Shown here piece after piece: positions 34,875 to 43,709 of a stretch of DNA of 64,000 nt; the stretch's first letter is position 1; each line of letters opens with the position of its first letter. This DNA is from Albidovulum sediminis (GTDB lineage: Bacteria; Pseudomonadota; Alphaproteobacteria; Rhodobacterales; Rhodobacteraceae), in assembly GCF_025380365.1 (NCBI RefSeq), contig NZ_JAOCQF010000001.1:620001-684000 (forward strand), given 5' to 3'. A program made the position numbers and the translations under genes. Under the pieces are notes generated by a model. The model had not been told where the DNA came from and did no database searches. It was given only the letters and a program-made list of their open reading frames with translations.

Positions 34875-35537
34875 ATGCGCACGGTCATCTTCGATCTCGA
34901 TGGGACGCTTGCCGATACCTCCGCCGACCTCATCGCCGCGGCGAATGCCTGTTTTCGCGGCATCGGCGCGGGCGATCTGCTTGACCCGGTGGCCGACGCG
35001 CTGACCGCGTTCCACGGCGGGCGCGCGATGCTGCGGCTTGGCTTTTCCCGGCTGGGCGCGGTATCGGAGGCCGAGGTGGACCGGCAGTATCCGCTTCTCC
35101 TGACCGCCTACGAGGAGGGGATAGACCGCGAGACCCGGCTATATCCCGGCGCGGTCGAGGCGGTGGAATCCCTGCGCGCGGCGGGCTTTGCCACCGGCAT
35201 CTGCACCAACAAGCCCGAACGTCTGGCCGAAATCCTGATGGCCCGGCTTGGCGTGCGGGGGCTTTTCGACTCTCTCGTCGGCGCCGATACGCTCCCCGTG
35301 CGCAAGCCCGACCCCGCGCCCTACCGGCTGTCGGTCGAGCGCGCGGGCGGGGCGCTCGGACGCTCCATGCTGGTGGGGGATACCGACACCGACCGCAAGA
35401 CCGCCACGGCGGCGGGTGTGCCGGTGGCGCTCGTCACCTTCGGCCCGGCCGGGCGCGGCGTGGCCGATTTCGCGCCCGAGGCGACCTTCGATGCCTTCCA
35501 CGAACTGCCGTTGCTGGCCGAGAAACTGATCGGCTGA
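34875..35537 (+). CDS. gph: HAD phosphatase, phosphoglycolate phosphatase type
   Basis: A 220-residue haloacid dehalogenase phosphatase. Motif I is FDLDGTLADTSADL (nucleophile Asp at about 7), motif II ICTNKP, motif III with the Lys in VRKPDPAPY and motif IV VGDTDTDRKTATAAGVPVALVTFG. Most similar in design to phosphoglycolate phosphatase, which clears 2-phosphoglycolate from RuBisCO oxygenation or DNA repair; exact substrate cannot be proven. Divergent from glmU, the usual neighbour in this group. Confidence 0.85.
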   Translation: MRTVIFDLDGTLADTSADLIAAANACFRGIGAGDLLDPVADALTAFHGGRAMLRLGFSRLGAVSEAEVDRQYPLLLTAYEEGIDRETRLYPGAVEAVESLRAAGFATGICTNKPERLAEILMARLGVRGLFDSLVGADTLPVRKPDPAPYRLSVERAGGALGRSMLVGDTDTDRKTATAAGVPVALVTFGPAGRGVADFAPEATFDAFHELPLLAEKLIG

Positions 35538-35590
35538 TTCTTCCAGCATCGTTTCCAGACCAGGACCCGTGACGCGGGCGCATGACCCCA

Positions 35591-35635
35591 TTGACGCGAC
35601 TCAGGCTTTGACTCTATGAATTGAACATTCGTTCA
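35591..35635 (+). promoter_or_regulatory. ivd promoter with a TGAAC-GTTCA operator
   Basis: TTGACG (35591-35596) and TATGAA (35615-35620) are 18 nt apart, and the palindrome TGAAC-ATTC-GTTCA (35622-35635) begins 1 nt after the -10, at about the transcription start. That is a classic repressor position. Branched-chain catabolic genes in proteobacteria are commonly run by LiuR (MerR) or LiuQ (TetR)-type repressors; none is encoded nearby. Confidence 0.5.
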
Positions 35636-35652
35636 TTTCCAAGAGGCCGCCG

Positions 35653-36816
35653 ATGTTCACCGCATCCATGAAGTTTCACCTTGGGGACGAGGTCGAGGCG
35701 CTGCGCGACATGGTTCATCGCTGGGCGCAGGAGCGGGTGAAGCCGATGGCGGCGGAGATCGACCGGACAAACGCCTTCCCGCCAGCGCTCTGGAAGGAAA
35801 TGGGCGATCTCGGCCTTCTCGGCATCACCGTGCCGGAAGAATACGGCGGGGCGGGCATGTCCTACCTCGCCCATGTCGTCGCGACCGAGGAGATTGCCCG
35901 CGCCTCGGCCTCGGTCAGCCTGTCCTACGGCGCGCATTCGAACCTTTGCGTGAACCAGATCAAGCTGAACGGCACCGACGAACAGAAACGCAGATACCTG
36001 CCCGGCCTGATTTCCGGCGACCACGTCGGCGCGCTTGCCATGTCGGAGGCCGGGGCGGGGTCCGACGTGGTGTCGATGAAGCTCAAGGCCGAGAAGCGGA
36101 ACGGCTATTATGTGCTGAACGGCACCAAGTTCTGGATCACCAACGGCCCGGATGCGGATACCCTGGTGGTCTATGCCAAGACCGACCCCGAGGCCGGATC
36201 GAAGGGCATCACCGCCTTCATCGTGGAAAAGACTTTCAAGGGCTTCTCCACCTCGAAACACTTCGACAAGCTCGGCATGCGAGGGTCTAACACCGCCGAA
36301 CTGGTCTTCGAGAATGTCGAGGTGCCGTTCGAGAACGTGCTGGGGCAGGAGGGCAGGGGCGTCCGCGTCCTGATGTCCGGGCTCGACTACGAACGCGTCG
36401 TCCTTTCCGGGATCGGCACCGGCATCATGGCCGCCTGCCTGGACGAGGTGATGCCCTATCTCGCGCAACGCCGCCAGTTCGGCCAGCCGATCGGGTCGTT
36501 CCAGCTGATGCAGGGCAAGATCGCGGACATGTACACCAAGATGAACTCCGCCCGCGCCTATGTCTACGAGGTGGCGCGCGCCTGCGACCGGGGCGAAGTC
36601 ACGCGCCAGGACGCGGCGGCCTGCGTCCTCTACGCCAGCGAGGAGGCGATGACGGTTGCCCACCAGGCGGTGCAGGCGATGGGCGGCATGGGCTTCATGA
36701 GCGAAACCCCGGTCTCCCGCATCTTCCGCGACGCCAAGCTGATGGAAATCGGCGCCGGGACGAGCGAAATCCGCCGCATGCTGATCGGGCGGGAATTGAT
36801 GGGGGCGATGGGGTGA
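35653..36816 (+). CDS. ivd: Isovaleryl-CoA dehydrogenase
   Basis: A 387-residue acyl-CoA dehydrogenase that oxidises isovaleryl-CoA to 3-methylcrotonyl-CoA in leucine breakdown, passing electrons to ETF. FAD and substrate blocks: [47 protein letters not shown], and [23 protein letters not shown], where the Glu before Arg sits at the position of the catalytic base specific to isovaleryl-CoA dehydrogenase. The end [30 protein letters not shown] is the FAD-binding C-terminus. First gene of the leucine cluster, separated from mccB by the oppositely oriented ompW. Confidence 0.95.
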   Translation: MFTASMKFHLGDEVEALRDMVHRWAQERVKPMAAEIDRTNAFPPALWKEMGDLGLLGITVPEEYGGAGMSYLAHVVATEEIARASASVSLSYGAHSNLCVNQIKLNGTDEQKRRYLPGLISGDHVGALAMSEAGAGSDVVSMKLKAEKRNGYYVLNGTKFWITNGPDADTLVVYAKTDPEAGSKGITAFIVEKTFKGFSTSKHFDKLGMRGSNTAELVFENVEVPFENVLGQEGRGVRVLMSGLDYERVVLSGIGTGIMAACLDEVMPYLAQRRQFGQPIGSFQLMQGKIADMYTKMNSARAYVYEVARACDRGEVTRQDAAACVLYASEEAMTVAHQAVQAMGGMGFMSETPVSRIFRDAKLMEIGAGTSEIRRMLIGRELMGAMG

Positions 36817-36825
36817 AGGCTATCC

Positions 36826-36907
36826 TCCGACCCGCCCGGGGGAACCCCGGGCAGCGCCCGACCCGCCCCCCCGGGGCGGGCGCTTCTCGCCCACCCCGCG
36901 GGCCGGG
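36826..36907. repeat. GC-rich palindromic intergenic segment after ivd
   Basis: A run of nested dyads, including CCCGGGGGAACCCCGGG, GCGCCCGACCCGCC paired with GGGGCGGGCGC, and CCCCGCGGGCCGGGCGCC. It resembles the intergenic palindromes of Rhodobacteraceae but differs from the repeat family at 5317 and 39385. It may terminate ivd transcription. The rest of the 36817-37007 gap is the ompW terminator. Confidence 0.4.
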
Positions 36908-36943
36908 CGCCGCCCTCCGTGCGACGCGGCAGGCGGATGTGAC

Positions 36944-36983
36944 GAAAAGAAAAGGGCGCGTCGCCGACCTGACGCGCGCCCTT
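36944..36983 (-). terminator. Rho-independent terminator of ompW
   Basis: On the minus strand AAGGGCGCGCGTC and GACGCGCCCTT form a GC stem with a 2-nt bulge around an 8-nt loop, then TTTTCTTTT, starting about 25 nt after the ompW stop. The T-rich tail supports intrinsic termination in the minus direction. Confidence 0.75.
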
Positions 36984-37007
36984 CTGCTGCCGATCCGTCC
37001 GGACCGA

Positions 37008-37601
37008 TCAGAACTTGATCACATAGGCGAGGTTGACCACGATCGGGTCGATGTCGACGGTGCCGATCGGCGTGCCGTCCAGCGACACGTCGCTTTCGAT
37101 GTCCATCCAGCGCACCTCGGTCCGGAACGCGCCCTTCTCGGAGATGGCGACGTCGAACCCGGCCTTCAGCGCCAGCCCGAAGGAATCGTCAAGCTCCACG
37201 TTGCCCAGCGCCGATTCCTCGCTGAAGAAGGTGGTGTAGTTGAGGCCCGCGCCGACGAAGGGCGTGATCTTGCCCGCGGTCGGGATGTGGTAGACGAGCG
37301 AGAGGGTGGGCGGCAGGTGCTTGGTCGTCGCCGTGCCGACGCCCGCAATCGTCGCGGTATGCTCGAAGGGCGTTGCCGCCAGAAGCTCGATGCCGATGTT
37401 GTCCCAGGGGAAGTATTCGGCGGTGATCGTCGCGCTGATGTCCTCGTCCACCGAGGTCGCGGCGCCGGCCAGAAGGCCGTTGTCATCCTTGGGCGACACC
37501 CAGCCGATGCCAAGGCCGATGGTCCAGTCGCCGGCCGATTGGGCGCAGGCGGGTGCGGCCGCGGCAAGGGCGACGAGGGCGGTAATCAAAGTCCGTTTCA
37601 T
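37008..37601 (-). CDS. ompW: OmpW family outer-membrane beta-barrel protein
   Basis: A 197-residue exported porin. Signal peptide MKRTLITALVALAAAAPACA. The mature protein alternates strands and turns, as in the eight-stranded OmpW barrel: GDWTIGLGIGWVSPKDDNGL, TITAEYFPWDNIGIELLAATPFEHT, LPPTLSLVYHIPT-GKITPFVGAGLNYTTFF, FGLALKAGFDVAIS, FRTEVRWMDIES and the C-terminal VNLAYVIKF ending in the Phe needed for barrel assembly. OmpW channels hydrophobic compounds. In E. coli ompW is FNR-regulated; here a perfect FNR box lies 59 nt upstream. It sits antisense between ivd and mccB. Confidence 0.92.
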   Translation of the reverse strand: MKRTLITALVALAAAAPACAQSAGDWTIGLGIGWVSPKDDNGLLAGAATSVDEDISATITAEYFPWDNIGIELLAATPFEHTATIAGVGTATTKHLPPTLSLVYHIPTAGKITPFVGAGLNYTTFFSEESALGNVELDDSFGLALKAGFDVAISEKGAFRTEVRWMDIESDVSLDGTPIGTVDIDPIVVNLAYVIKF

Positions 37602-37659
37602 GATCAATCTCTCCGTTCTTTCGCGCCGGACCTCGGTAGCAGCGCTGCGCTGCAGCACA

Positions 37660-37673
37660 TTGATGTGAATCAA
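37660..37673. promoter_or_regulatory. FNR/FnrL binding site (TTGAT-N4-ATCAA)
   Basis: TTGATGTGAATCAA is a perfect match to the FNR consensus. On the minus strand a TGCTACC extended -10-like element lies at 37635-37641, about 29 nt from the box centre, close to the class II (-41.5) activation geometry for ompW. On the plus strand the box is 89 nt before the mccB start and could also act there. FnrL itself is not in the window. Confidence 0.7.
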
Positions 37674-37761
37674 ACGATCCGACCCATTGCGCGCCGCCCG
37701 CGCGGATGTTGCGGCACTGCAACAGCCGCGGCACCGGCCGCCGAACCCGCGAGGCGATGAC

Positions 37762-39366
37762 ATGCGGCTGACCTCCTCCGTCCTGACCAACTCGGACGCC
37801 TTCCGCGCCAACCGCGCGGCACATGAGGCGATGCTGGCCACCGTCGCCGGGGCCGCGGCCGCCGCCGCCGCCGGGGGCGGGGCGAAGGCGCTCTCCCGCC
37901 ATGTGGCGCGCGGCAAGATGCCGCCCCGCGAACGGGTGGCGAACCTTCTCGACGCCGGATCCCCCTTCCTCGAGATCGGCGCCACCGCCGCCCACGGGCT
38001 TTACGGCGGCGACGCCCCCGCGGCAGGCGTCATCGCCGGCATCGGGCGCGTCCACGGGCAGGAGGTCATGGTGGTCGCCAACGACGCCACCGTGAAGGGC
38101 GGCACCTATTACCCGATGACGGTGAAAAAGCACCTGCGCGCGCAGGAGATCGCCGAAGAGAACCACCTGCCCTGCGTCTACCTCGTCGATTCGGGCGGCG
38201 CCAACCTGCCCAACCAGGACGAGGTCTTCCCCGACCGCGACCATTTCGGCCGCATCTTCTACAACCAGGCCCGGATGAGCGCGGCGGGCATCCCCCAGAT
38301 CGCCGTCGTCATGGGCTCCTGCACCGCGGGTGGCGCCTATGTGCCCGCGATGTCCGACGTCTCGATCATCGTCCGCGACCAGGGCACGATCTTCCTCGCC
38401 GGCCCGCCCCTCGTGAAGGCCGCGACCGGAGAGGTCGTCAGCGCCGAGGATCTGGGCGGCGGCGACGTTCACACGCGCCTGTCGGGCGTTGCCGACTACC
38501 TGGCCGAGGATGATGCCCACGCGCTCGCGCTCGCCCGCCGCGCCATCGCCAGCCTCAACCGCCGCAAGCCCGCGAGCGTCGCGTGGCAAAGCCCGGAAGA
38601 CCCCGCCTATGACCCCGACGAGATCCTCGGCGTGGTCCCCGCCGACCTGCGCACCCCCTACGACATCCGCGAGGTCATCGCCCGCATCGTCGACGGCTCC
38701 CGCTTCGACGAATTCAAGCCGCGCTTCGGCGAGACGCTGGTGACGGGCTTCGCCCATGTCGCGGGATGCCCGGTCGGCATCGTCGCCAACAACGGCGTCC
38801 TCTTCTCCGAAAGCGCGGTCAAGGGCGCGCATTTCGTGGAACTTTGCTCGCAACGCTCGATCCCGCTGGTGTTCCTGCAGAACATCACCGGCTTCATGGT
38901 CGGCCGGAAGTACGAGAACGAGGGCATCGCCCGCCACGGCGCGAAGATGGTCACCGCCGTCGCCACCACCGCGGTGCCGAAGATCACCTGCCTTGTCGGC
39001 GGCTCCTTCGGCGCGGGCAACTACGGCATGGCGGGGCGCGCCTATGGCCCCCGCTTCCTCTGGACCTGGCCCAACAGCCGCATCAGCGTGATGGGCGGCG
39101 AACAGGCGGCGGGCGTCCTCGCCACCGTCCGGCGCGAGGGGATCGAGCGCGCCGGCGGCACCTGGTCGGCCGAGGAGGAGGCGGCGTTCAAGCGCCCCAC
39201 GATCGAGATGTTCGAGGAACAGTCCCACCCCCTCTACGCCTCCGCCCGCCTCTGGGACGATGGCATCATCGACCCGCGGAAGACACGGGCCGTGCTGGCG
39301 CTCTCGCTCTCCGCCGCCCTCAACGCGCCGATCGAGCCCACGCGCTTCGGCGTCTTCCGGATGTGA
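37762..39366 (+). CDS. mccB: Methylcrotonyl-CoA carboxylase beta subunit (carboxyltransferase)
   Basis: A 534-residue carboxyltransferase subunit that transfers the carboxyl group from biotin to 3-methylcrotonyl-CoA, giving 3-methylglutaconyl-CoA. Blocks: [83 protein letters not shown], and [28 protein letters not shown], which marks the methylcrotonyl type. ATG 37762 is at the homologous position; upstream frame to 37687 is not used. It is coupled in order with mccA downstream. Confidence 0.96.
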   Translation: MRLTSSVLTNSDAFRANRAAHEAMLATVAGAAAAAAAGGGAKALSRHVARGKMPPRERVANLLDAGSPFLEIGATAAHGLYGGDAPAAGVIAGIGRVHGQEVMVVANDATVKGGTYYPMTVKKHLRAQEIAEENHLPCVYLVDSGGANLPNQDEVFPDRDHFGRIFYNQARMSAAGIPQIAVVMGSCTAGGAYVPAMSDVSIIVRDQGTIFLAGPPLVKAATGEVVSAEDLGGGDVHTRLSGVADYLAEDDAHALALARRAIASLNRRKPASVAWQSPEDPAYDPDEILGVVPADLRTPYDIREVIARIVDGSRFDEFKPRFGETLVTGFAHVAGCPVGIVANNGVLFSESAVKGAHFVELCSQRSIPLVFLQNITGFMVGRKYENEGIARHGAKMVTAVATTAVPKITCLVGGSFGAGNYGMAGRAYGPRFLWTWPNSRISVMGGEQAAGVLATVRREGIERAGGTWSAEEEAAFKRPTIEMFEEQSHPLYASARLWDDGIIDPRKTRAVLALSLSAALNAPIEPTRFGVFRM

Positions 39367-39384
39367 TGGCGATGCCGCGCCTGC

Positions 39385-39438
39385 CCTTCTTCTTTTCTCC
39401 AAATATCCCCGGGGGTCCGGGGGCAGGCAGCCCCCGGC
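39385..39438 (-). repeat. GC-rich palindromic intergenic repeat (copy 2)
   Basis: Reverse-complement copy of the element at 5317-5364: CCGGGGG (39417-39423) and CCCCCGG (39431-39437) form a 7-bp stem, preceded by CCCCGGGGG, then ATATTTGGAGAAAAGAAGAAG when read on the minus strand. It lies between mccB and mccA and ends 26 nt before the mccA start, so it is transcribed through. Confidence 0.58.
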
Positions 39439-39463
39439 CGCCGGCCACGCGAAAGGTCCGTCG

Positions 39464-41389
39464 ATGTTCCAGAAGATCCTGATCGCCAACCGCGGAGAGA
39501 TCGCCTGCCGCGTCATCGACACCGCCCGCCGTCTCGGCGTGGCGACGGTCGCGGTCTACTCCGACGCCGACGCCACCGCGCGGCATGTGGCGATGGCGGA
39601 CGCGGCCGTGCGCATCGGCGGGCCGCGCCCCTCCGACAGCTACCTGAAGGGCGCGGCAATCATCGAGGCGGCGCGCGCCACCGGCGCGCAGGCGATCCAC
39701 CCCGGCTACGGCTTCCTGTCGGAGAACCCCGATTTCGTTGACGCGGTCGAGGCCGCGGGCCTGACCTTCATCGGCCCCTCGGCGAAGGCGATCCGCGCCA
39801 TGGGGCTCAAGGACGCGGCCAAGGCGCTGATGGAGAAGGCGGGCGTGCCGGTCGTGCCGGGCTACCACGGCGCCAACCAGGACCCCGAACATCTCGCCGG
39901 CGCGGCCGACACGATCGGCTACCCCGTCCTCATCAAGGCGGTCGCCGGCGGCGGCGGCAAGGGGATGCGGCTGGTCGAACGGCCGCAGGACTTCGTCGCC
40001 GCACTCGAGAGCGCGCAGGGAGAGGCGCGGACCGCCTTCGGCAACCCCGCCGTCCTGATCGAGAAATACGTCTCGATGCCCCGTCACATCGAGGTGCAGG
40101 TCTTCGGCGACGGCACCCGCGCGGTCCATCTCTACGAACGCGACTGCTCGCTCCAGCGGCGCCACCAGAAGGTGATCGAGGAGGCGCCAGCACCCGGCAT
40201 GACCGAGGAGATGCGCGCCGCCATGGGCCAGGCCGCCGTCCGTGCCGCCGAGGCGATCGGCTACCGCGGCGCGGGCACGGTCGAGTTCATCGTCGACGGC
40301 TCGGGCGGGCTTCGCCCCAACCGTTTCTGGTTCATGGAGATGAACACGCGGTTGCAGGTCGAACACCCGGTGACCGAGGCGATCACCGGCATCGACCTTG
40401 TCGAATGGCAGTTGCGGGTGGCCAGCGGCGAGGCCCTGACCTCGCGGCAGGAGGACATCCGCCTGTCGGGCCACGCCTTCGAGGCGCGCCTTTACGCCGA
40501 GGACGTGCCGGCAGGCTTCCTGCCCGCGACCGGGACGCTCACCCATCTGCGCTTCCCCGAAGGCGCGCGCTCGGATACCGGCGTCCGCCCCGGCGATTCG
40601 ATCAGCCCCTGGTACGATCCGATGATCGCCAAGATCATCGTCCACGGCCCCACCCGAGCCATCGCGCTGTCGAAACTGCGCGCGGCACTCGAGGGGACCG
40701 AGGTCGCGGGATCGGTCACCAACCTGTCCTTCCTCGCCGCGCTCGCCCGCCACGAGGGTTTCGGGCGGGGAGAGGTCGATACCGGCCTGATCGCCCGCGA
40801 CCTTGGCCCCCTGACCGAGGCCGCCGCCCCCGACCTGGCGGTGCGCGCGCTTGCCGCCCTCGGCGCGGCGGGGCTGGCCGAGGGCGGCGGCGCGATGGCA
40901 GGATTCACGCTCTGGGCGCCGCTTCTCAGGACCGTGACGCTCGATGGCCTGACCGCGACGGTCGAGGTCGCCACCCCCGGCCGGGCGCTTGTGCGCATCG
41001 ACGGGGACGCGGCCGACTCCCAGCTGATTTCCGGTGCCTGGTGGGTGAACGGCCGACCCGCGGGCGCGCGCATCGTGCTGACGCCGGGGCGCGTCAGCAT
41101 CTTCGGTCCTGGCGCCTTCCACTTCGACCTTGCCGACCCGCTCGACCGCAGGGCCGAGGCGGTGGGCGGCGGGCTGACGCTTTCGCCGATGCCGGGCCTC
41201 GTGAAGGCGGTCTTCGTCGCTGCCGGGCAGGCGGTGAAGGCAGGCGACCGGCTGGCGGTGCTGGAGGCGATGAAGATGGAACATACCCTGACCGCCGCCC
41301 GCGACGGCACCGTGGCCGAGGTGCTGGCCGAGGCCGGGCAGCAGGTGGAGGCGGGCGTCGCCCTGATCCGGCTGGAGGAGGAGGCATGA
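39464..41389 (+). CDS. mccA: Methylcrotonyl-CoA carboxylase alpha subunit (biotin carboxylase + BCCP)
   Basis: A 641-residue biotin-dependent subunit. Biotin carboxylase domain (about 1-445) begins MFQKILIANRGEIACRVIDTARRLG; it includes the ATP-grasp glycine loop AVAGGGGKGMR and EMNTRLQVEHPVTEAITGIDLVEWQLRVA. The C-terminal biotinyl domain ends the protein with LEAMKMEHTLTAARDG, where the Lys between the two Met residues is biotinylated (BirA is encoded at 62753). The stop overlaps the next gene as ATGA. ATG 39464 follows GAAAGG. Confidence 0.96.
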   Translation: MFQKILIANRGEIACRVIDTARRLGVATVAVYSDADATARHVAMADAAVRIGGPRPSDSYLKGAAIIEAARATGAQAIHPGYGFLSENPDFVDAVEAAGLTFIGPSAKAIRAMGLKDAAKALMEKAGVPVVPGYHGANQDPEHLAGAADTIGYPVLIKAVAGGGGKGMRLVERPQDFVAALESAQGEARTAFGNPAVLIEKYVSMPRHIEVQVFGDGTRAVHLYERDCSLQRRHQKVIEEAPAPGMTEEMRAAMGQAAVRAAEAIGYRGAGTVEFIVDGSGGLRPNRFWFMEMNTRLQVEHPVTEAITGIDLVEWQLRVASGEALTSRQEDIRLSGHAFEARLYAEDVPAGFLPATGTLTHLRFPEGARSDTGVRPGDSISPWYDPMIAKIIVHGPTRAIALSKLRAALEGTEVAGSVTNLSFLAALARHEGFGRGEVDTGLIARDLGPLTEAAAPDLAVRALAALGAAGLAEGGGAMAGFTLWAPLLRTVTLDGLTATVEVATPGRALVRIDGDAADSQLISGAWWVNGRPAGARIVLTPGRVSIFGPGAFHFDLADPLDRRAEAVGGGLTLSPMPGLVKAVFVAAGQAVKAGDRLAVLEAMKMEHTLTAARDGTVAEVLAEAGQQVEAGVALIRLEEEA

Positions 41390-42060
41390 CCGCGCAGTCT
41401 CCGACGCGCCTGCACCACGTCCCCTTCTCGCGCTCGTTCCGCGTGCTCTGGCTCCTGGTCGAGATGGGGGAGGAACCCGAGATCGTCGAATACTCGATCA
41501 CCGACGGCTCGCTCCGCCATCCGGACTACCTCGGCAAGTCGCCTGCCGGCCGCGTGCCCGCGCTCGATGTCGACGGGATCACGCTTTTCGAGAGCGGCGC
41601 GATAACCGAATACCTTTGCGAGACACGGCCCGGTCCCGGCTTCGGGCGCGCCGTCGGGCACCCCGAGCGCGCGGCCTTCCTCGAATGGCTCCACTTCGCC
41701 GAGACACAGGCGCACCTGATCGCCAACCTCAACCTGCAATGGGTGTTCCTGCGCGACCCCGCGATGCGCTCGAAGACGCTCCTGAAGCTCGACACCCGGC
41801 GGCTGGAACTGACCCTCGGCGCGGTCGAGGCGCGGCTGACGGGACGCGACCACCTGCTGTCGGGGGGCTTTTCCGGCGCCGACACGATGCTGGGCTACAA
41901 CCTTCTGGCGGCGCCGCATTTCGTGCGGCTGGACGCCTTTCCGGCGATCCGCGCCTATCTCGACCGCGTGACCGCCCGGCCCGGCTACCGGCGCGCCCGC
42001 GCGCTCGATGGGCGACAGGCGTTCTACGCGCAGGACTTCTACGAGGTGAGCGATGCCTGA
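41386..42060 (+). CDS. Glutathione S-transferase family protein
   Basis: A 224-residue protein with a thioredoxin-like N-terminal domain (TRLHHVPFSRSFRVLWLLVEMGEEPEIVEYSI, GKSPAGRVPALDVDGITLFESGAITEYL, the last with the conserved cis-Pro and the Ser-like glutathione contact ES/GAI) and an all-helical C-terminal domain. It is embedded in the leucine pathway, coupled to mccA by ATGA and overlapping the HMG-CoA lyase gene by 8 nt, so it is probably expressed with the pathway. A detoxification or CoA/glutathione role for unsaturated intermediates is inference; no pathway step needs it. Confidence 0.88.
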   Translation: MTAQSPTRLHHVPFSRSFRVLWLLVEMGEEPEIVEYSITDGSLRHPDYLGKSPAGRVPALDVDGITLFESGAITEYLCETRPGPGFGRAVGHPERAAFLEWLHFAETQAHLIANLNLQWVFLRDPAMRSKTLLKLDTRRLELTLGAVEARLTGRDHLLSGGFSGADTMLGYNLLAAPHFVRLDAFPAIRAYLDRVTARPGYRRARALDGRQAFYAQDFYEVSDA

Positions 42061-42925
42061 CTTCGTGGAAATCGTCGAGATGGGGCCGCGCGACGGGCTT
42101 CAGAACGAAAAGCGCCTGATCCCGACGGCCGAAAAGATCGCGCTGGTCGACGCGCTGAACCGCGTCGGCTTCCGCCGGATCGAGGTGGCAAGCTTCGTCT
42201 CACCCAAATGGGTGCCGCAGATGGCCGACGGCGCGGCGGTGATGGCAGGCATGACCCGCGCGCCAGGCGTGCGCTACCTGGCGCTGACGCCCAACCTGAA
42301 GGGCTACGAGGGCGCGCGCGCCGCCCGCGCCGACGAGGTCGCCATCTTCGCTTCCGCGTCGGAGGGGTTTTCGCGCGCGAACCTCAACTGCACGATCGAC
42401 GAAAGCCTCGAACGTTTCCGCCCGGTGGCCGAGGCCGCGCGGGCCGACGGGATCGCGCTGCGAGGCTATGTCTCGGTCGTGACCGACTGCCCCTATGACG
42501 GGCGGGTGGCGCCTGACGCGGTGGCGCGGGTGGCCGCGGCCCTGCGCGACATGGGTTGCCACGAGGTGAGCCTTGGCGACACCATCGGGCAGGGCCGGCC
42601 CGAGACGGTGGATGCGATGCTGGCGGCGGTGCTGGACGAAATGCCCGCGGCCCGCCTCGCCGGGCACTACCACGACACCGCGGGCCGGGCGCTCGCCAAC
42701 ATCGAGGTCTCGCTGGCGCGCGGCCTGCGCGTCTTTGACGCGGCGGTGGGCGGGCTTGGCGGCTGCCCCTATGCGCCGGGTGCGGCCGGGAACGTGGCGA
42801 CCGAGGCGGTCGATGCGCGGCTTGTCGCGCTTGGCTATCGGACCGGGCTCGATCCCGCGCGTCTGGCCGAGGCGGCGGCGATGGCGCGGGCGATGCGCGC
42901 GGGACCGGGGGAGGGGACAGAATGA
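42053..42925 (+). CDS. Hydroxymethylglutaryl-CoA lyase
   Basis: A 290-residue aldolase-type lyase splitting 3-hydroxy-3-methylglutaryl-CoA into acetoacetate and acetyl-CoA, the last step of leucine catabolism. The N-terminal metal motif EMGPRDGLQNEKR and IEVASFVSPKWVPQMAD are standard, as are GYVSVVTDCPYDGRV and the catalytic Cys loop GGLGGCPYAPGAAGNVATE. Start overlaps the GST gene by 8 nt and the stop overlaps liuC as ATGA, indicating a tight operon. Confidence 0.95.
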   Translation: MPDFVEIVEMGPRDGLQNEKRLIPTAEKIALVDALNRVGFRRIEVASFVSPKWVPQMADGAAVMAGMTRAPGVRYLALTPNLKGYEGARAARADEVAIFASASEGFSRANLNCTIDESLERFRPVAEAARADGIALRGYVSVVTDCPYDGRVAPDAVARVAAALRDMGCHEVSLGDTIGQGRPETVDAMLAAVLDEMPAARLAGHYHDTAGRALANIEVSLARGLRVFDAAVGGLGGCPYAPGAAGNVATEAVDARLVALGYRTGLDPARLAEAAAMARAMRAGPGEGTE

Positions 42926-43704
42926 CCGAAACGATCACCATCGAGCATGATGCGCGCGGCGTGGCCCGCCTGACCATGAACCGGCCCGACAAGCACAACG
43001 CGCTGTCGGCGCAGATGATCGCCGAACTGACCGAGGCCGCGGAGCAGCTCGGGCGCGACCCGTCGGTGCGGGTGATCGTGCTGGCGGGCGCGGGCGAAAG
43101 CTTCTGCGCGGGCGGCGATCTGGGCTGGATGCGCGAGCAGATGGCGGCCGACGGTCCCACGCGCGCACGCGAAGCGACCAAGCTTGCGATGATGCTGCAG
43201 GCGATCAACACCTGCCCGAAGCCGGTGATCGGGCGCATCCACGGCAACGCCTTCGGCGGCGGCGTCGGCATGATGGCGGTCTGCGACGTGGCGGTGGGCG
43301 CGGCGGGTGCCCGCTTCGGCCTGACCGAGACCCGCCTTGGCCTCATCCCCGCGACGATCGGCCCCTATGTGCTGGCCCGCATGGGCGAGGCGATGGCCCG
43401 GCGCGTCTTCATGTCCGCCCGCCTGTTCGGCGCAGAGGAGGCGGTGACGCTCGGCCTGCTGGCCCGCGCCGTCGACCCGGCCGACCTCGACGCGGCAGTG
43501 GAGGCCGAGGTCGCCCCCTACCTCGCCTGCGCGCCCGGCGCGGTGGCCGAGGCCAAGGCCCTGGCCCGCCGCCTCGGCCCGCCGATCGACGAGGGCACCA
43601 TATCCGCCACCATCGCCGCCCTGGTCGCGCGCTGGGAAAGCGACGAGGCGCGCGAGGGGATCGCCGCCTTCTTCGACAAGCGCGCGCCCGGCTGGAAAGG
43701 CTAG
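42922..43704 (+). CDS. liuC: Methylglutaconyl-CoA hydratase (enoyl-CoA hydratase family)
   Basis: A 260-residue crotonase-fold enzyme. Signature: GARGVARLTMNRPDKHNALSAQMI, SFCAGGDLGWMREQM with the oxyanion-hole region, and FGGGVGMMAVCDVAVGAAGARFGLTETRLGLIPATIGPYV, which holds the catalytic Glu pair positions. In this cluster it hydrates 3-methylglutaconyl-CoA to HMG-CoA; outside the context it would just be an enoyl-CoA hydratase. It overlaps the HMG-CoA lyase gene by ATGA and converges on the orphan at 43710, with only 5 nt between stop codons. Confidence 0.9.
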   Translation: MTETITIEHDARGVARLTMNRPDKHNALSAQMIAELTEAAEQLGRDPSVRVIVLAGAGESFCAGGDLGWMREQMAADGPTRAREATKLAMMLQAINTCPKPVIGRIHGNAFGGGVGMMAVCDVAVGAAGARFGLTETRLGLIPATIGPYVLARMGEAMARRVFMSARLFGAEEAVTLGLLARAVDPADLDAAVEAEVAPYLACAPGAVAEAKALARRLGPPIDEGTISATIAALVARWESDEAREGIAAFFDKRAPGWKG

Positions 43705-43709
43705 GTGCC

